Assembly (NCBI GenBank): GCA_028707175.1
Contig: JAQTUV010000002.1
Coordinates: 434,001 to 498,000 of the forward strand
DNA from: Sideroxydans sp.
GTDB taxonomy: Bacteria; Pseudomonadota; Gammaproteobacteria; Burkholderiales; Gallionellaceae
Reading direction: 5' to 3'
Length of the DNA: 64,000 bases
Positions 8,501 through 16,144 of this stretch are shown here, one piece after another; position 1 is the stretch's first letter, and each line of letters opens with the position of its first letter. The notes under the pieces are model-generated. The model was given only the letters and a program-made list of their open reading frames with translations. It was not told where the DNA came from and made no database searches. A program made the translations under genes and the position numbers.

Positions 8501-10580
8501 TACGCTCAAGGGTAGCGCACGCATGGCGGGTGCGATGCGACTCGGTGAATTGACACATCGCTTAGAAGACAAAATCGGCAAGGCGATTTCAAGGAATGCG
8601 CTGACTGATGCAGTGTGGAACGAGCTAGATAGTGAGCTAGATCACATCGCTCTAATCATCGAACAATTGCAAAATCCACAGGCACATTCAATCCTGCCGA
8701 CCACCTCCATCGAACCAACTTTGCTTGCAGCACCTGCTCCCACACTGGAGATCGGCGCTGAACGAGCAATGCAAGCCGCACTATTGCGTGTCCGTTCCGA
8801 CACGGTCGATCGCTTGGTCAATGAAGCTGGCGAAGTCAGCGTCACCCGCGCCAGAGTGGAAGCTGAGTTGCGTGAATTCAAAGCCGGCGTCTTGGAATTG
8901 ACGGACAGTGTGGCGCGTTTGCGTAAACAGGTACGTGAAATCGAGATTCAAGCTGAAGGCCAAATGCAGGCACGGGAAGCGTCCAGTAACGACAATGAAG
9001 CTAAGTTCGATCCTTTGGAGTTCGACCGCTTCACACGCTTCCAAGAGCTGACACGCTTCATGAACGAAAGCGTACATGACGTACAGACCATTCAACAAAC
9101 ATTGTTGAAGAATTTGGCAATCACCGAAGCCGCCTTGAACTCACAAGGACAAATCAACCGAGACCTGCAACAGGGCTTGATGTCGATCCGCATGGTGCCA
9201 TTCTCAAGTATCAGTGAACGGCTATACCGCGTAGTTCGTCAAACAGGTAAAGAATTGGGCAAACGTGCCAACCTTGAACTCTCGGGTGGCGAGATTGAGT
9301 TGGATCGTAGCGTGCTAGAAAAAATGACAGCACCTTTCGAACATCTGCTGCGCAACTCGCTCGCTCACGGACTAGAGTCAGCTGACGTCCGTAAACAAAG
9401 CGGTAAAGATTCTATCGGCGACATCCGCTTGTCCTTGCGCCAAGAAAGTAATGAGGTGGTATTTGATTTCAGTGATGACGGGGCCGGCCTCGACCTAGTC
9501 CGCATCCGTGAAAAAGCGGTGGAAAACAAACTGATCGACGCGCATGAACTCATCAGCGATGAGCAAATCATGCAGTTGATTTTTATGGCCGGACTAACCA
9601 CGGCACAAGAAATCACCGAGATCTCTGGTCGCGGCGTCGGCTTGGATGTCGTACGTAGTGAGATCACCGGGCTGGGGGGGCGAATCGATATCACGTCAAC
9701 ACCCGGTCATGGCGTACGCTTCAGTATCCACTTGCCACTCACACTGGCCGTCACAAAAACACTGATGGTTCGTTCAGGCCAAAACCACTACGCCATCCCA
9801 GGCAGCATGGTTGAGCACATCCAACAGATGAAGCCGGATGAACTGAAAGCAAATTACCAACGTCAATCGATTGATTGGCAAGGTCGTCGCTACGTGATGC
9901 ATTACCTACCTCGCCTACTCGGGAACGAACAGGTCGACGTCGTCACGTTGCCACACAACCCTGTGCTGTTCTTACGTGGTGGCGAAAATCGCATCGCATT
10001 ACATGTTGATGAACTGATTGGAAACCAGGAAGTTGTAGTCAAGAACATCGGGCCACAATTGGCTCGCCTACCCGGCATTGCAGGCGCAACCGTCTCTCCG
10101 AATGGCGCGGTCATCTTGATCATCAATCCTGTCGCCCTGACTCAACGCATCGCAGTTGCCCGCATCATCACCAAACCCGTGGCCATCCAAGAGGTCCGTC
10201 GTGTGCCATTGATCATGGTGGTCGATGATTCACTCACCGTGCGTAAGATCACCTCTCGACTCCTAGAGCGTTCAGGCTATCTAGTCGTCACCGCCAAAGA
10301 TGGTGTAGATGCGCTCGAACAGCTCACTGAGATTTCTCCAGATGTGATGTTGCTCGACATTGAAATGCCACGCATGGATGGATTCGAACTGGCTAAACGC
10401 TTGCGCCAAGACAGCCGCACCAAACAACTGCCCATCATCATGATCACCTCGCGCACAGCGGATAAACACCGCAACTACGCGAAGGAATTAGGCGTCAATG
10501 AATACCTCGGCAAACCTTATCAAGAAGAGGAACTGTTGCAACACATTGCGCGTTTTGTATCATCTGTAGCCAGCGTGTAA
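5562..10580 (+). CDS. chpA: Hybrid chemosensory histidine kinase ChpA (PilL)
   Basis: CheA-type kinase of the pilus chemosensory system, 1672 residues with a GTG start. Visible order: a degenerate Hpt-like N-terminal domain (ELHRMSG, His48); Hpt domains with His626 (FHTLKGSGRM), His797 (AHTLAG, lacking the usual Lys-Gly) and His980 (LHTLKGSARMAG), separated by Pro/Glu-rich linkers; a dimerisation helix from about 1073; an ATPase domain at about 1240-1390 (N-box HLLRNSLAHGLE, DDGAGLD, GRGVGLDVVRSE); a CheW domain at about 1394-1540; and a C-terminal receiver with Asp1555-Asp1556 and acceptor Asp1599. Pseudomonas ChpA carries more phosphotransfer domains, so this is a shorter version. It is the last gene of the cluster. 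Confidence 0.93.
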   Translation: MPAFNSLPLLSVKTELDSSLATISLELENFFSTGIDARSLGKALSELHRMSGVLQMLPMHGLVVFCSEFETLLNELTSRPQDATPMRRDAIRRALFGLTHYLDAIAAGAPNATLRLFSEYQELHHARGLEMAFESDLFFPDLQITLPANILNEAPPADTSATLKAARMQYQQGLLKWLRRDDTTDALRTMMTAVGHALPCAPHGNQRAFWWVAGGLLNCVLHDGVPPELNVKKAFSRIDQNMRALLDHSAFDEDTALYEMLYLVARSHTVSETVEAIKTAFSLEIYLPDAPPLPPSETTALLADMRAQLSVADETWDRCVGDDVSSCARFVSQTDQLYALSEKLERNTLHFLCKQIHTIAQHSDDPDRAHRVAMDMAMALLLLRSGIEHFQHLGTGFHEQARILSMRMQSGMMRMPEDTKKMANLVSLYCEMEQREVMAPLAIEMQNNLQHIEQSLNAFFGNADKRAELLQVNRLMSQVQGGLHILSLDVAEQLLTTLRHITEGYQQGETPSSKEMRTVASAFSLMEDYVHGLELGQKSDPIALVTILQELSNTVAEAEINAPTFNDEPISPIGVSIRSGDEDAELLEVFLEEAQEVMETLRTHLEISRLHLESREPWVTMRRAFHTLKGSGRMVGLTDLGEVAWAVERAMNKWLSENIPATPGLLEMVGDAEVLFQHWIEMLHTNNTTTHIDTSHLLMLADCIENGREPLIRPIEPEPVIPQETFVQEDTEPVAEIVNEEPVEDVVRIGAITISPVLFRIASEEAAEHVQRLIGHLEALQNEEHHLVTYDFMRAAHTLAGVNRTMGFVTIAELAYALELWLEVRIDKPGVICNKQVSLLSDVITCLDLMCAAVLNLKEPQARPELIAQLQADKEVFVTEPSPIPDEETEALAAPDATLDLAPIEMVEPVIEPLVTEAVADAPITTPQDLGVNDDVDEQLLPIFLEEANEIYPRISSAVRAWHSTPADMKIGNGVLRHLHTLKGSARMAGAMRLGELTHRLEDKIGKAISRNALTDAVWNELDSELDHIALIIEQLQNPQAHSILPTTSIEPTLLAAPAPTLEIGAERAMQAALLRVRSDTVDRLVNEAGEVSVTRARVEAELREFKAGVLELTDSVARLRKQVREIEIQAEGQMQAREASSNDNEAKFDPLEFDRFTRFQELTRFMNESVHDVQTIQQTLLKNLAITEAALNSQGQINRDLQQGLMSIRMVPFSSISERLYRVVRQTGKELGKRANLELSGGEIELDRSVLEKMTAPFEHLLRNSLAHGLESADVRKQSGKDSIGDIRLSLRQESNEVVFDFSDDGAGLDLVRIREKAVENKLIDAHELISDEQIMQLIFMAGLTTAQEITEISGRGVGLDVVRSEITGLGGRIDITSTPGHGVRFSIHLPLTLAVTKTLMVRSGQNHYAIPGSMVEHIQQMKPDELKANYQRQSIDWQGRRYVMHYLPRLLGNEQVDVVTLPHNPVLFLRGGENRIALHVDELIGNQEVVVKNIGPQLARLPGIAGATVSPNGAVILIINPVALTQRIAVARIITKPVAIQEVRRVPLIMVVDDSLTVRKITSRLLERSGYLVVTAKDGVDALEQLTEISPDVMLLDIEMPRMDGFELAKRLRQDSRTKQLPIIMITSRTADKHRNYAKELGVNEYLGKPYQEEELLQHIARFVSSVASV

Positions 10581-10637
10581 GTTCACTCCAAAAATTCCGA
10601 CAAGGCTAAAACTGCCGAAAGTGTTAGATTAATTCAA

Positions 10638-10679
10638 ATAGATATAGCTTCATATATAGGCCATTTGGCATATATCTAT
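10638..10679. repeat. Inverted repeat in chpA-CZB spacer, outer dyad
   Basis: Perfect 9-bp arms ATAGATATA (10638-10646) and TATATCTAT (10671-10679) around a 24-base centre that itself contains GCCA-TT-TGGC (10660-10669). The surrounding sequence is AT-rich and no T-tract follows, so an operator or RNA structure is more likely than a terminator. Function unknown. Confidence 0.5.
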
Positions 10680-10715
10680 CCACTCTACCCCTCCTTACAA
10701 TTCCATTCAGCGTAC

Positions 10716-10750
10716 AAATTCTAAATTGTAACAATAACAATTTAGAATTT
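10716..10750. repeat. 14-bp perfect inverted repeat upstream of the CZB gene
   Basis: Arms AAATTCTAAATTGT (10716-10729) and ACAATTTAGAATTT (10737-10750) with a 7-base loop, 43 bp before the CZB start codon. The stem is nearly all A/T. Only a short TTTTA follows, so it is a poor intrinsic terminator for chpA; it could be a regulator-binding site or an mRNA leader hairpin for the downstream gene. Confidence 0.6.
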
Positions 10751-10793
10751 TAGCTTCACGAATGAAGGTGCTTTAACGATTGAGGGGAATTAA

Positions 10794-11270
10794 ATGGGCT
10801 TGTTCGACTGGTTTTCTGCCTTATCCAAGGGAGAAGAAGCGGCGGTCGCCGTACACACTCCCCAACTTGGCGGAATCAAGGAAAATTCTCAAATCCAAGG
10901 TTTAGATTTTGTCGCCGCGATTGAAGCACACCGTAAATGGAGAGCTCGATTAGCGGAATACGCCGATGGGACTTCCAAAGAAACACTGGATCATTCCGTT
11001 ATTTGCCGTGACGATCAGTGCGCATTGGGTAAATGGCTCTACTCTGAAGGGCAAACTTTCACAGGACATCTACCCCTCTTCCACCAAATCAAAGCGAAGC
11101 ATGCGCAGTTCCATATCAGTGCAGCTCAGATCGTTGAAATGATCGACACTGATCGAAAAGAAGAAGCAGTAAACAATCTATTAGATGGCGAGTTTTCCAA
11201 AAACTCGCGCGATGTGCAAACCTTGTTGTCTCAGCTTTATATGCTCATAAACCAACATACAGCCACCTAG
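10794..11270 (+). CDS. Stand-alone CZB (chemoreceptor zinc-binding) domain protein
   Basis: Small 158-residue cytoplasmic protein. A short N-terminal region (MGLFDWFSALSKGEE) precedes a CZB domain at about 38-150 with the expected three-His/one-Cys zinc site: His46 (IEAHRKWR), Cys76 (DQCALGKWL), His103 and His107 (KAKHAQFH). CZB domains usually sit at the end of chemoreceptors or diguanylate cyclases and sense zinc or oxidants such as hypochlorous acid; here no membrane segment or signalling module is attached. Being just downstream of chpA suggests, but does not show, a link to pilus signalling. Its own spacer and ribosome site (GAGGGG) suggest separate transcription. Confidence 0.85.
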   Translation: MGLFDWFSALSKGEEAAVAVHTPQLGGIKENSQIQGLDFVAAIEAHRKWRARLAEYADGTSKETLDHSVICRDDQCALGKWLYSEGQTFTGHLPLFHQIKAKHAQFHISAAQIVEMIDTDRKEEAVNNLLDGEFSKNSRDVQTLLSQLYMLINQHTAT

Positions 11271-11294
11271 TCTCAAAGGCAGACTGTACTTCTC

Positions 11295-12716
11295 TTACAC
11301 TGCTTTGAACATCTCCAACGTCTTCACTCGTGCCAGCGCGTGATCGACGATAGGCGCTGGATAATCTCTCCCGATCACCATCCCAACTCTTATTTGTTCA
11401 TTCCCCGCTAACGTCCACGGCGCATGGATGAATTTGTCGGGACAGTTCACCAACTCGGGGACATAGCGACGGATGAACTTACCCGCAGGGTCGAACCTTT
11501 CAGATTGCGTGACGGGATTGAAGATACGGAACCACGGCTGCGCATCACACCCCGTCGATGCGGACCACTGCCAGCCGCCGTTGTTCGCCGCCAAGTCGTA
11601 GTCCAACAGATGCTCAGCGAAATATCGCTCACCCCAGCGCCAATCGATCTGCAAGTCTTTGGTGAGGAACGAAGCTGTCACCATGCGCAGACGATTATGC
11701 ATGAAGCCGGTCTGATTGAGCTGGCGCATACCGGCATCCACCAGCGGATAGCCTGTGCGACCTTCGCTCCATGCCGCGAATTTTTCCTTATCGTTCAGCC
11801 ACGCCAGCCCGTCGAACTGTGGTTTGTATGCATGGTTCACGATGTGCGGATGGTGATGTAGCAGCATCTGGTAGAACTCGCGCCAGATGAGTTCAGACAA
11901 CCATGTCTGCGCGCCCTGCCCTCCCACATGATGCGCATAACTCGCCAACGCTCGGATGGAAATCGTGCCGAAGCGCAGATGCGTGGAAAGGTAGGACACG
12001 CCTTTCACCGCAGGAAAGTCGCGACGCGCGTGATATTCGCTGATGCGTTGCTGAAAATCTTGGAACAACTTACTTGCGCCCGACATGCCACAGGGCAAAG
12101 CCATTTCACTCAGATTAGTCGGCTTGAATCCTAACGATTCCAGGCTAGGCAATGACGTTGGCGCGCACATTGCCAGCGCCCCAAGATACTTCTCCACTGG
12201 ATAGGCCCGCAGATAGAAATCGTCCACCTTTTTCAACCACGCGTTCTTGTAAGGTGTGAACACGGCGAAGGGCTTGCCCGAACCATTCAATATCTCATCA
12301 CGCTCGAAGATGACTTGGTCTTTGTAGTCATGCATCGCTATGTCGCTCTTCGCAAGTTCAGCCGCAACGAATGCATCGCGCTGGATAGCCTCTGGCTCGT
12401 AGTCGTGATTGCAGAACACCGCCCCCGCCTTGAGCTGTGTTGCCAACTGCGGGACGAGCTTGCGTGCGCTACCGTGCAACACATGCAGGGTGCTGCCCCG
12501 CTTCTCCAGTTCAGCCTTCAACTCTTGCACACTACGCCAGATGAACTCCACACGACGGTCAGCCTTGTTAGGCAAAACATCCAAGATGTCAGTGTCGAAC
12601 ACGAACACACAATGCACCGCTGCGCTCTCCTTCAACGCGTGATGCAGGGCAGCATGGTCCTGCAGACGCAGGTCGCGGCGGAACCAACATAGTGAGACGG
12701 GGTAGGGTTTAGTCAT
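11295..12716 (-). CDS. phrB: Deoxyribodipyrimidine photolyase (class I CPD photolyase)
   Basis: Light-dependent repair of cyclobutane pyrimidine dimers. 473 residues from the ATG at 12716 ([20 protein letters not shown]), the same length as the E. coli enzyme. N-terminal antenna domain, then the FAD-binding domain with [18 protein letters not shown], the conserved [12 protein letters not shown] and [24 protein letters not shown] at 12740 would add eight residues but falls in the divergent yqgE promoter, so I prefer 12716. It converges on the CZB gene with 24 bp between stops and shares a very short divergent promoter region with yqgE. Confidence 0.95.
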   Translation of the reverse strand: MTKPYPVSLCWFRRDLRLQDHAALHHALKESAAVHCVFVFDTDILDVLPNKADRRVEFIWRSVQELKAELEKRGSTLHVLHGSARKLVPQLATQLKAGAVFCNHDYEPEAIQRDAFVAAELAKSDIAMHDYKDQVIFERDEILNGSGKPFAVFTPYKNAWLKKVDDFYLRAYPVEKYLGALAMCAPTSLPSLESLGFKPTNLSEMALPCGMSGASKLFQDFQQRISEYHARRDFPAVKGVSYLSTHLRFGTISIRALASYAHHVGGQGAQTWLSELIWREFYQMLLHHHPHIVNHAYKPQFDGLAWLNDKEKFAAWSEGRTGYPLVDAGMRQLNQTGFMHNRLRMVTASFLTKDLQIDWRWGERYFAEHLLDYDLAANNGGWQWSASTGCDAQPWFRIFNPVTQSERFDPAGKFIRRYVPELVNCPDKFIHAPWTLAGNEQIRVGMVIGRDYPAPIVDHALARVKTLEMFKAV

Positions 12717-12724
12717 GGGGTCAA

Positions 12725-12753
12725 TTGTGAGTGAGGGCACGAAAAGCTACAAT
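12725..12753 (+). promoter_or_regulatory. Sigma-70 promoter for the yqgE operon
   Basis: TTGTGA (12725-12730), a 17-bp spacer and TACAAT (12748-12753). The expected start of transcription is about 12758-12762, essentially at the candidate ATG at 12760, so the yqgE message would be leaderless or have a leader of about ten bases. The promoter overlaps the 5' end of the possible long form of phrB. Confidence 0.65.
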
Positions 12754-12759
12754 GGCGGC

Positions 12760-13320
12760 ATGTCCAGTATGAACCTCACCAACCACTTCCTGATCGCCAT
12801 GCCGGCGATGACCGATCCCTTCTTTGCCAAATCGCTCACCTATGTGTGCGAACACAACGACGAGGGGGCGATGGGTATCGTAGTGAACCGTCCGATCAGC
12901 CTCAATCTGAGCGAGTTGTTCGCGCAGATCAACATGCCACTTACCCAGCCCGAACTGGAAGACATGCCGGTGCACTTCGGCGGCCCAGTGCAGACCGATC
13001 GCGGCTTCGTCCTGCACAACGCGGGCGGCCAATGGCAATCGACCTTGAAGGTGAACGACAAGATCGAACTCACGACCTCCAAAGACATCTTGCAAGCAGT
13101 GGGCGAAGGTACTGGCCCAAGCAACTTGCTCATCACCCTTGGCTACGCAGGCTGGTCTGAAGGGCAACTGGAACAAGAGCTGGCCGCCAATGCTTGGCTG
13201 AGCGTTCCTGCTACCGAACACATTCTGTTCGACCTGCCCGCAGATGAAAAACTGGCGGCGGCGATGGCCTTGCTCGGCGTCGATTTCGCATCCCTTTCCG
13301 AAGAGGCCGGACATGCCTGA
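12760..13320 (+). CDS. yqgE: YqgE family (DUF179) protein
   Basis: Conserved protein of unknown biochemical function, generally found beside ruvX. 186 residues from ATG 12760; ATG 12769 ([14 protein letters not shown]) matches the E. coli start exactly and gives 183. Recognisable family segments are [31 protein letters not shown] and [15 protein letters not shown]. The longer frame from 12715 lies upstream of the promoter and can be ignored. No convincing ribosome site precedes either ATG, in keeping with a leaderless message. First gene of yqgE-ruvX-pyrB-pyrC'; its stop lies inside ruvX. Confidence 0.92.
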   Translation: MSSMNLTNHFLIAMPAMTDPFFAKSLTYVCEHNDEGAMGIVVNRPISLNLSELFAQINMPLTQPELEDMPVHFGGPVQTDRGFVLHNAGGQWQSTLKVNDKIELTTSKDILQAVGEGTGPSNLLITLGYAGWSEGQLEQELAANAWLSVPATEHILFDLPADEKLAAAMALLGVDFASLSEEAGHA

Positions 13321-13873
13321 TAAGGCAGGAATCAGGAATCAGGAATCAGGAATCAGCAAGGCGGCGGCAAAAATTGAAGGGAGTGCTTTAATCCAGACAC
13401 AACACGACACCCCCCGAATCCCGAATCCTGAATCCCGAATCCTCTCCGGCACCTTCCTCGCATTCGATTTCGGCACTAAACGTATCGGCATCGCCGTGGG
13501 CAACAACATCTCCGGCACTGCGCGCCCACTCTCCACCATCAACGATGAGAAGACCGAGGTGCGTTTCTCCACCATCGCGGCACTCCTCAAAGAATGGCAA
13601 CCCGTAGCGCTCGTCGTTGGCCTACCTTGCAATGACGACGGCACCCCGCACGAGATGACTGCCCTGTGCCGCCGCTTCGCCAACCGCCTCAAAGGCCGCT
13701 TCAATTTGCCGACGATTCTGGTCGATGAGCGATATACTTCCGCCGCCGCAAGCAGTGTCTTAGACGATGAAGGAATCCATGGCCGCAAGCAAAAATCTCT
13801 TATCGACCAATACGCCGCGCAGCAGATACTGCAAGCGTATTTTGATGAACCCAGCGCAGGAATCTACGCATGA
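13313..13873 (+). CDS. ruvX: Holliday junction resolvase-like protein RuvX/YqgF with repeat-derived N-terminal extension
   Basis: RNase H-fold protein of the YqgF family, linked to pre-16S rRNA processing in E. coli. The core begins at about residue 45 ([20 protein letters not shown], Asp52 catalytic), continues with [20 protein letters not shown] and ends [13 protein letters not shown]. The whole frame is 186 residues against about 138-150 in relatives. The extra 44 residues are encoded by two arrays of four heptanucleotides joined by 60 bases; no ATG, GTG or TTG is in frame between 13313 and the core, so translation must start at ATG 13313 (inside the yqgE end) or at a rare codon. Overlaps pyrB by four bases (ATGA). 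Confidence 0.85.
   Translation: MPDKAGIRNQESGISKAAAKIEGSALIQTQHDTPRIPNPESRILSGTFLAFDFGTKRIGIAVGNNISGTARPLSTINDEKTEVRFSTIAALLKEWQPVALVVGLPCNDDGTPHEMTALCRRFANRLKGRFNLPTILVDERYTSAAASSVLDDEGIHGRKQKSLIDQYAAQQILQAYFDEPSAGIYA
13328..13355 (+). repeat. Tandem heptanucleotide array, 4 x GGAATCA
   Basis: Four perfect copies of GGAATCA at the 5' end of ruvX, read in frame as a low-complexity peptide (IRNQESGIS). It looks like a short-repeat insertion or expansion that kept the reading frame. Confidence 0.85.
13416..13443 (+). repeat. Tandem heptanucleotide array, 4 x GAATCC[C/T]
   Basis: Four copies alternating GAATCCC and GAATCCT, 60 bp after the first array and in the same GAATC orientation. Translated in the ruvX frame as RIPNPESRI, directly before the conserved core. 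Confidence 0.85.
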
Positions 13874-14826
13874 ATAATCCCCAACTGAATAAGAACGGCG
13901 AACTGCAACACCTGCTCTCCACCGAAGGTCTTCCCGCGCGCATCCTGCGCGACATTCTCGATACGGCGGCTGGCTTTGTGAACATCGCCGAAGGTAGCGA
14001 GATCAAAAAGGTCCCGTTGCTTCACGGCAAATCTGTGTTCAACATCTTCTTCGAGAACAGCACGCGCACCCGCACCACCTTTGAGATCGCGGCGAAGAAA
14101 CTTTCCGCCGATGTGGTCAACCTGAACATCGGCTCATCTAGCACCAGCAAAGGCGAGACCTTGTTGGACACCGTGGACAACCTGTGTGCGATGCACGCCG
14201 ATATGTTCGTGGTACGCCACTCTTCCAGCGGCGCGGCCCACCTTATCGCACGACACGTCGCGCCGGACATCCATGTCATCAACGCTGGTGATGGTCGCCA
14301 TGCACATCCGACGCAAGCGCTGTTGGATATGTTCACCATCCGCCACTACAAGAAAGAGTTTCACAACCTGAAGGTCGCTATCGTGGGTGACGTGTTGCAC
14401 TCGCGTGTCGCACGTTCACAAATCCATGCGCTGACCACACTGGGCGTACCTGAAGTGCGCGTCGTCGCCCCTAAGACGCTGTTGCCGACCCACGTCGAAA
14501 AACTCGGCGTGCAGGTCTATCACGATATGGAGCAAGGTCTGAAAGATGTGGATGTGGTGATGATGCTGCGCCTACAGAACGAACGCATGCAGGGCGCGCT
14601 GCTACCTTCGGCACAGGAATATTTCAAATACTACGGACTTACCCAAGAGCGTCTGGCTGCTGCCAAAAGCGACGCCATCGTGATGCACCCCGGCCCGATG
14701 AATCGCGGCGTGGAGATCGACTCCAGCGTGGCGGATGGTTCGCAATCGGTCATCCTGCCGCAGGTCACTTTCGGTATCGCGGTGCGCATGGCGGTGATGA
14801 GTACGCTAGCAGGAGCAAAACAATGA
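13870..14826 (+). CDS. pyrB: Aspartate carbamoyltransferase catalytic subunit
   Basis: Second step of pyrimidine synthesis: carbamoyl phosphate plus aspartate to carbamoyl-aspartate. 318 residues. The carbamoyl-phosphate loop is [11 protein letters not shown] at about residues 58-68; [15 protein letters not shown] (about 139-153) and the aspartate-side loop MMLRLQNER and HPGPMNRG follow. No pyrI regulatory gene is present; instead a non-catalytic dihydroorotase homologue is fused in operon by an ATGA overlap, as for the class A enzymes of Pseudomonas in which PyrB assembles with such a partner. Upstream it overlaps ruvX. The pyrR gene often found between ruvX and pyrB is absent here. Confidence 0.95.
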   Translation: MNNPQLNKNGELQHLLSTEGLPARILRDILDTAAGFVNIAEGSEIKKVPLLHGKSVFNIFFENSTRTRTTFEIAAKKLSADVVNLNIGSSSTSKGETLLDTVDNLCAMHADMFVVRHSSSGAAHLIARHVAPDIHVINAGDGRHAHPTQALLDMFTIRHYKKEFHNLKVAIVGDVLHSRVARSQIHALTTLGVPEVRVVAPKTLLPTHVEKLGVQVYHDMEQGLKDVDVVMMLRLQNERMQGALLPSAQEYFKYYGLTQERLAAAKSDAIVMHPGPMNRGVEIDSSVADGSQSVILPQVTFGIAVRMAVMSTLAGAKQ

Positions 14827-16097
14827 ATATCCTGATCAAGAACGGTCGTGTCATCGACCCCAAGAACAAACTCGACGCACAGCAGGACGTGTTCATCTCT
14901 GAGCGCCGCATCGCCGCTCTCGGTAAAGCGCCTGATGGTTTTGTCGCCGACCAAGTGATCGATGCCAAAGATCTGATCGTGATGCCGGGACTGACGGATG
15001 TCGCTGCACGTCTGCGCGAACCTGGATACGAATATCGCGCCACGCTGGAATCGGAGATGTCTGCCGCCGTCGCGGGTGGTGTCACATCCCTCTCCTGCCC
15101 GCCTGATACCGATCCGCCACTGGATGAACCGGGTCTGGTGGAAATGCTCAAGCATCGCGCGCGCAATCTGAACCAATGCCGCGTGTTCCCACAAGGTGCG
15201 CTGACCTATGGATTGAAAGGCGCAGAACTCACCGAGATGGTCGAACTGACCGAGGCGGGTTGCAAAGCTTTCAGCCAAGCCGACGTGCCACTCACCGATA
15301 CCCGCGTATTGATGCGCGCCATGCAATACGCTGCCACCTTCGGCTATCGCGTATGGCTGCGTCCGCAAGACAGCTTCCTCGCCAAGAACGGCGTGGCACA
15401 TGACGGCGAAGTCGCGACCCGCTTGGGTTTGCCGCCCATCCCTGTCGTAGCCGAGACCGTCGCTTTGTCCACCGCACTCCAACTCGCACGCGAGACCGGT
15501 GTCACGTTGCACATCTGCCGCGTCTCTAGCGGTGCCGGTGTCGAGATGATCCGTGCCGCGAAACGCGAAGGCCTGAAAGTAACCTGCGACATTTCAATGA
15601 ACCACGTGCACCTCACCGAGATGGACATCGGCTACTTCGATTCCAACTGCCACCTCGTGCCGCCACTGCGTAGCTTGCGTGACCGCGATGCGCTACGTGC
15701 CGGACTGCGCGATGGCACCATCGACGCCATCTGCTCCAACCATTCACCCGTGGATGAAGATGCCAAGCAGATGCCCTTCGCCGAAGCAGAAGATGGCGCG
15801 ACCGGTTTGGAACTGTTGTTGCCGCTGGTGTTGAAATGGGCCGAGCAAGACAAGATACCGTTGCTGGATGCGCTCGCCCGCATCACCATCAATCCCGCTC
15901 AACTGCTCGGCGTGAAGATGGGCCACCTGAGCATCGGCGCACATGCCGACCTCTGCGTGTTCGATCCCAAAGCCGCATGGAAGGTAGAACCCACCGCCCT
16001 CAAGAGCCAAGGCAAGAACACGCCGTTCAATGGCTACGAGATGCAAGGTCGCGTGCGTTACACCTTGCTCGATGGACAGTTAGTCTTTCAACAATGA
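14823..16097 (+). CDS. pyrX: Dihydroorotase-like protein, probably non-catalytic (PyrC'/PyrX type)
   Basis: 424-residue amidohydrolase-fold protein related to type I dihydroorotase. The fold is complete ([16 protein letters not shown] at 54-68; [11 protein letters not shown] at 85-95; C-terminal [12 protein letters not shown] and [16 protein letters not shown]), but the metal ligands I can align are replaced: the His-x-His before LREPG is Ala61 and Arg63, the His of the HxED motif is Arg179 (RPQD), the His of the LHICHVS strand is Arg232, and the Asp of the TDHAPH motif is Asn305 (SNHSPV). In Pseudomonas and relatives such proteins are structural partners of aspartate carbamoyltransferase, and this is the likely role here, given the four-base overlap with pyrB. 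An active pyrC should exist elsewhere. Confidence 0.85.
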   Translation: MNILIKNGRVIDPKNKLDAQQDVFISERRIAALGKAPDGFVADQVIDAKDLIVMPGLTDVAARLREPGYEYRATLESEMSAAVAGGVTSLSCPPDTDPPLDEPGLVEMLKHRARNLNQCRVFPQGALTYGLKGAELTEMVELTEAGCKAFSQADVPLTDTRVLMRAMQYAATFGYRVWLRPQDSFLAKNGVAHDGEVATRLGLPPIPVVAETVALSTALQLARETGVTLHICRVSSGAGVEMIRAAKREGLKVTCDISMNHVHLTEMDIGYFDSNCHLVPPLRSLRDRDALRAGLRDGTIDAICSNHSPVDEDAKQMPFAEAEDGATGLELLLPLVLKWAEQDKIPLLDALARITINPAQLLGVKMGHLSIGAHADLCVFDPKAAWKVEPTALKSQGKNTPFNGYEMQGRVRYTLLDGQLVFQQ

Positions 16098-16105
16098 TTT
16101 GAACC

Positions 16106-16134
16106 GCGCCCTCATTCGAGGGCGCTTCGTATTT
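16106..16134 (+). terminator. Intrinsic terminator after the pyrimidine operon
   Basis: GCGCCCTC (16106-16113), loop ATTC, GAGGGCGC (16118-16125), then TTCGTATTTT. It begins 9 bp after the pyrC' stop and ends just before prlC. Confidence 0.8.
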
Positions 16135-16144
16135 TCAGGATGCT

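Noticed and set aside
14631-15512. Long minus-strand frame across pyrB and pyrC'
   Set aside because: Antisense to two clear genes, no recognisable domain, composition typical of a shadow frame.
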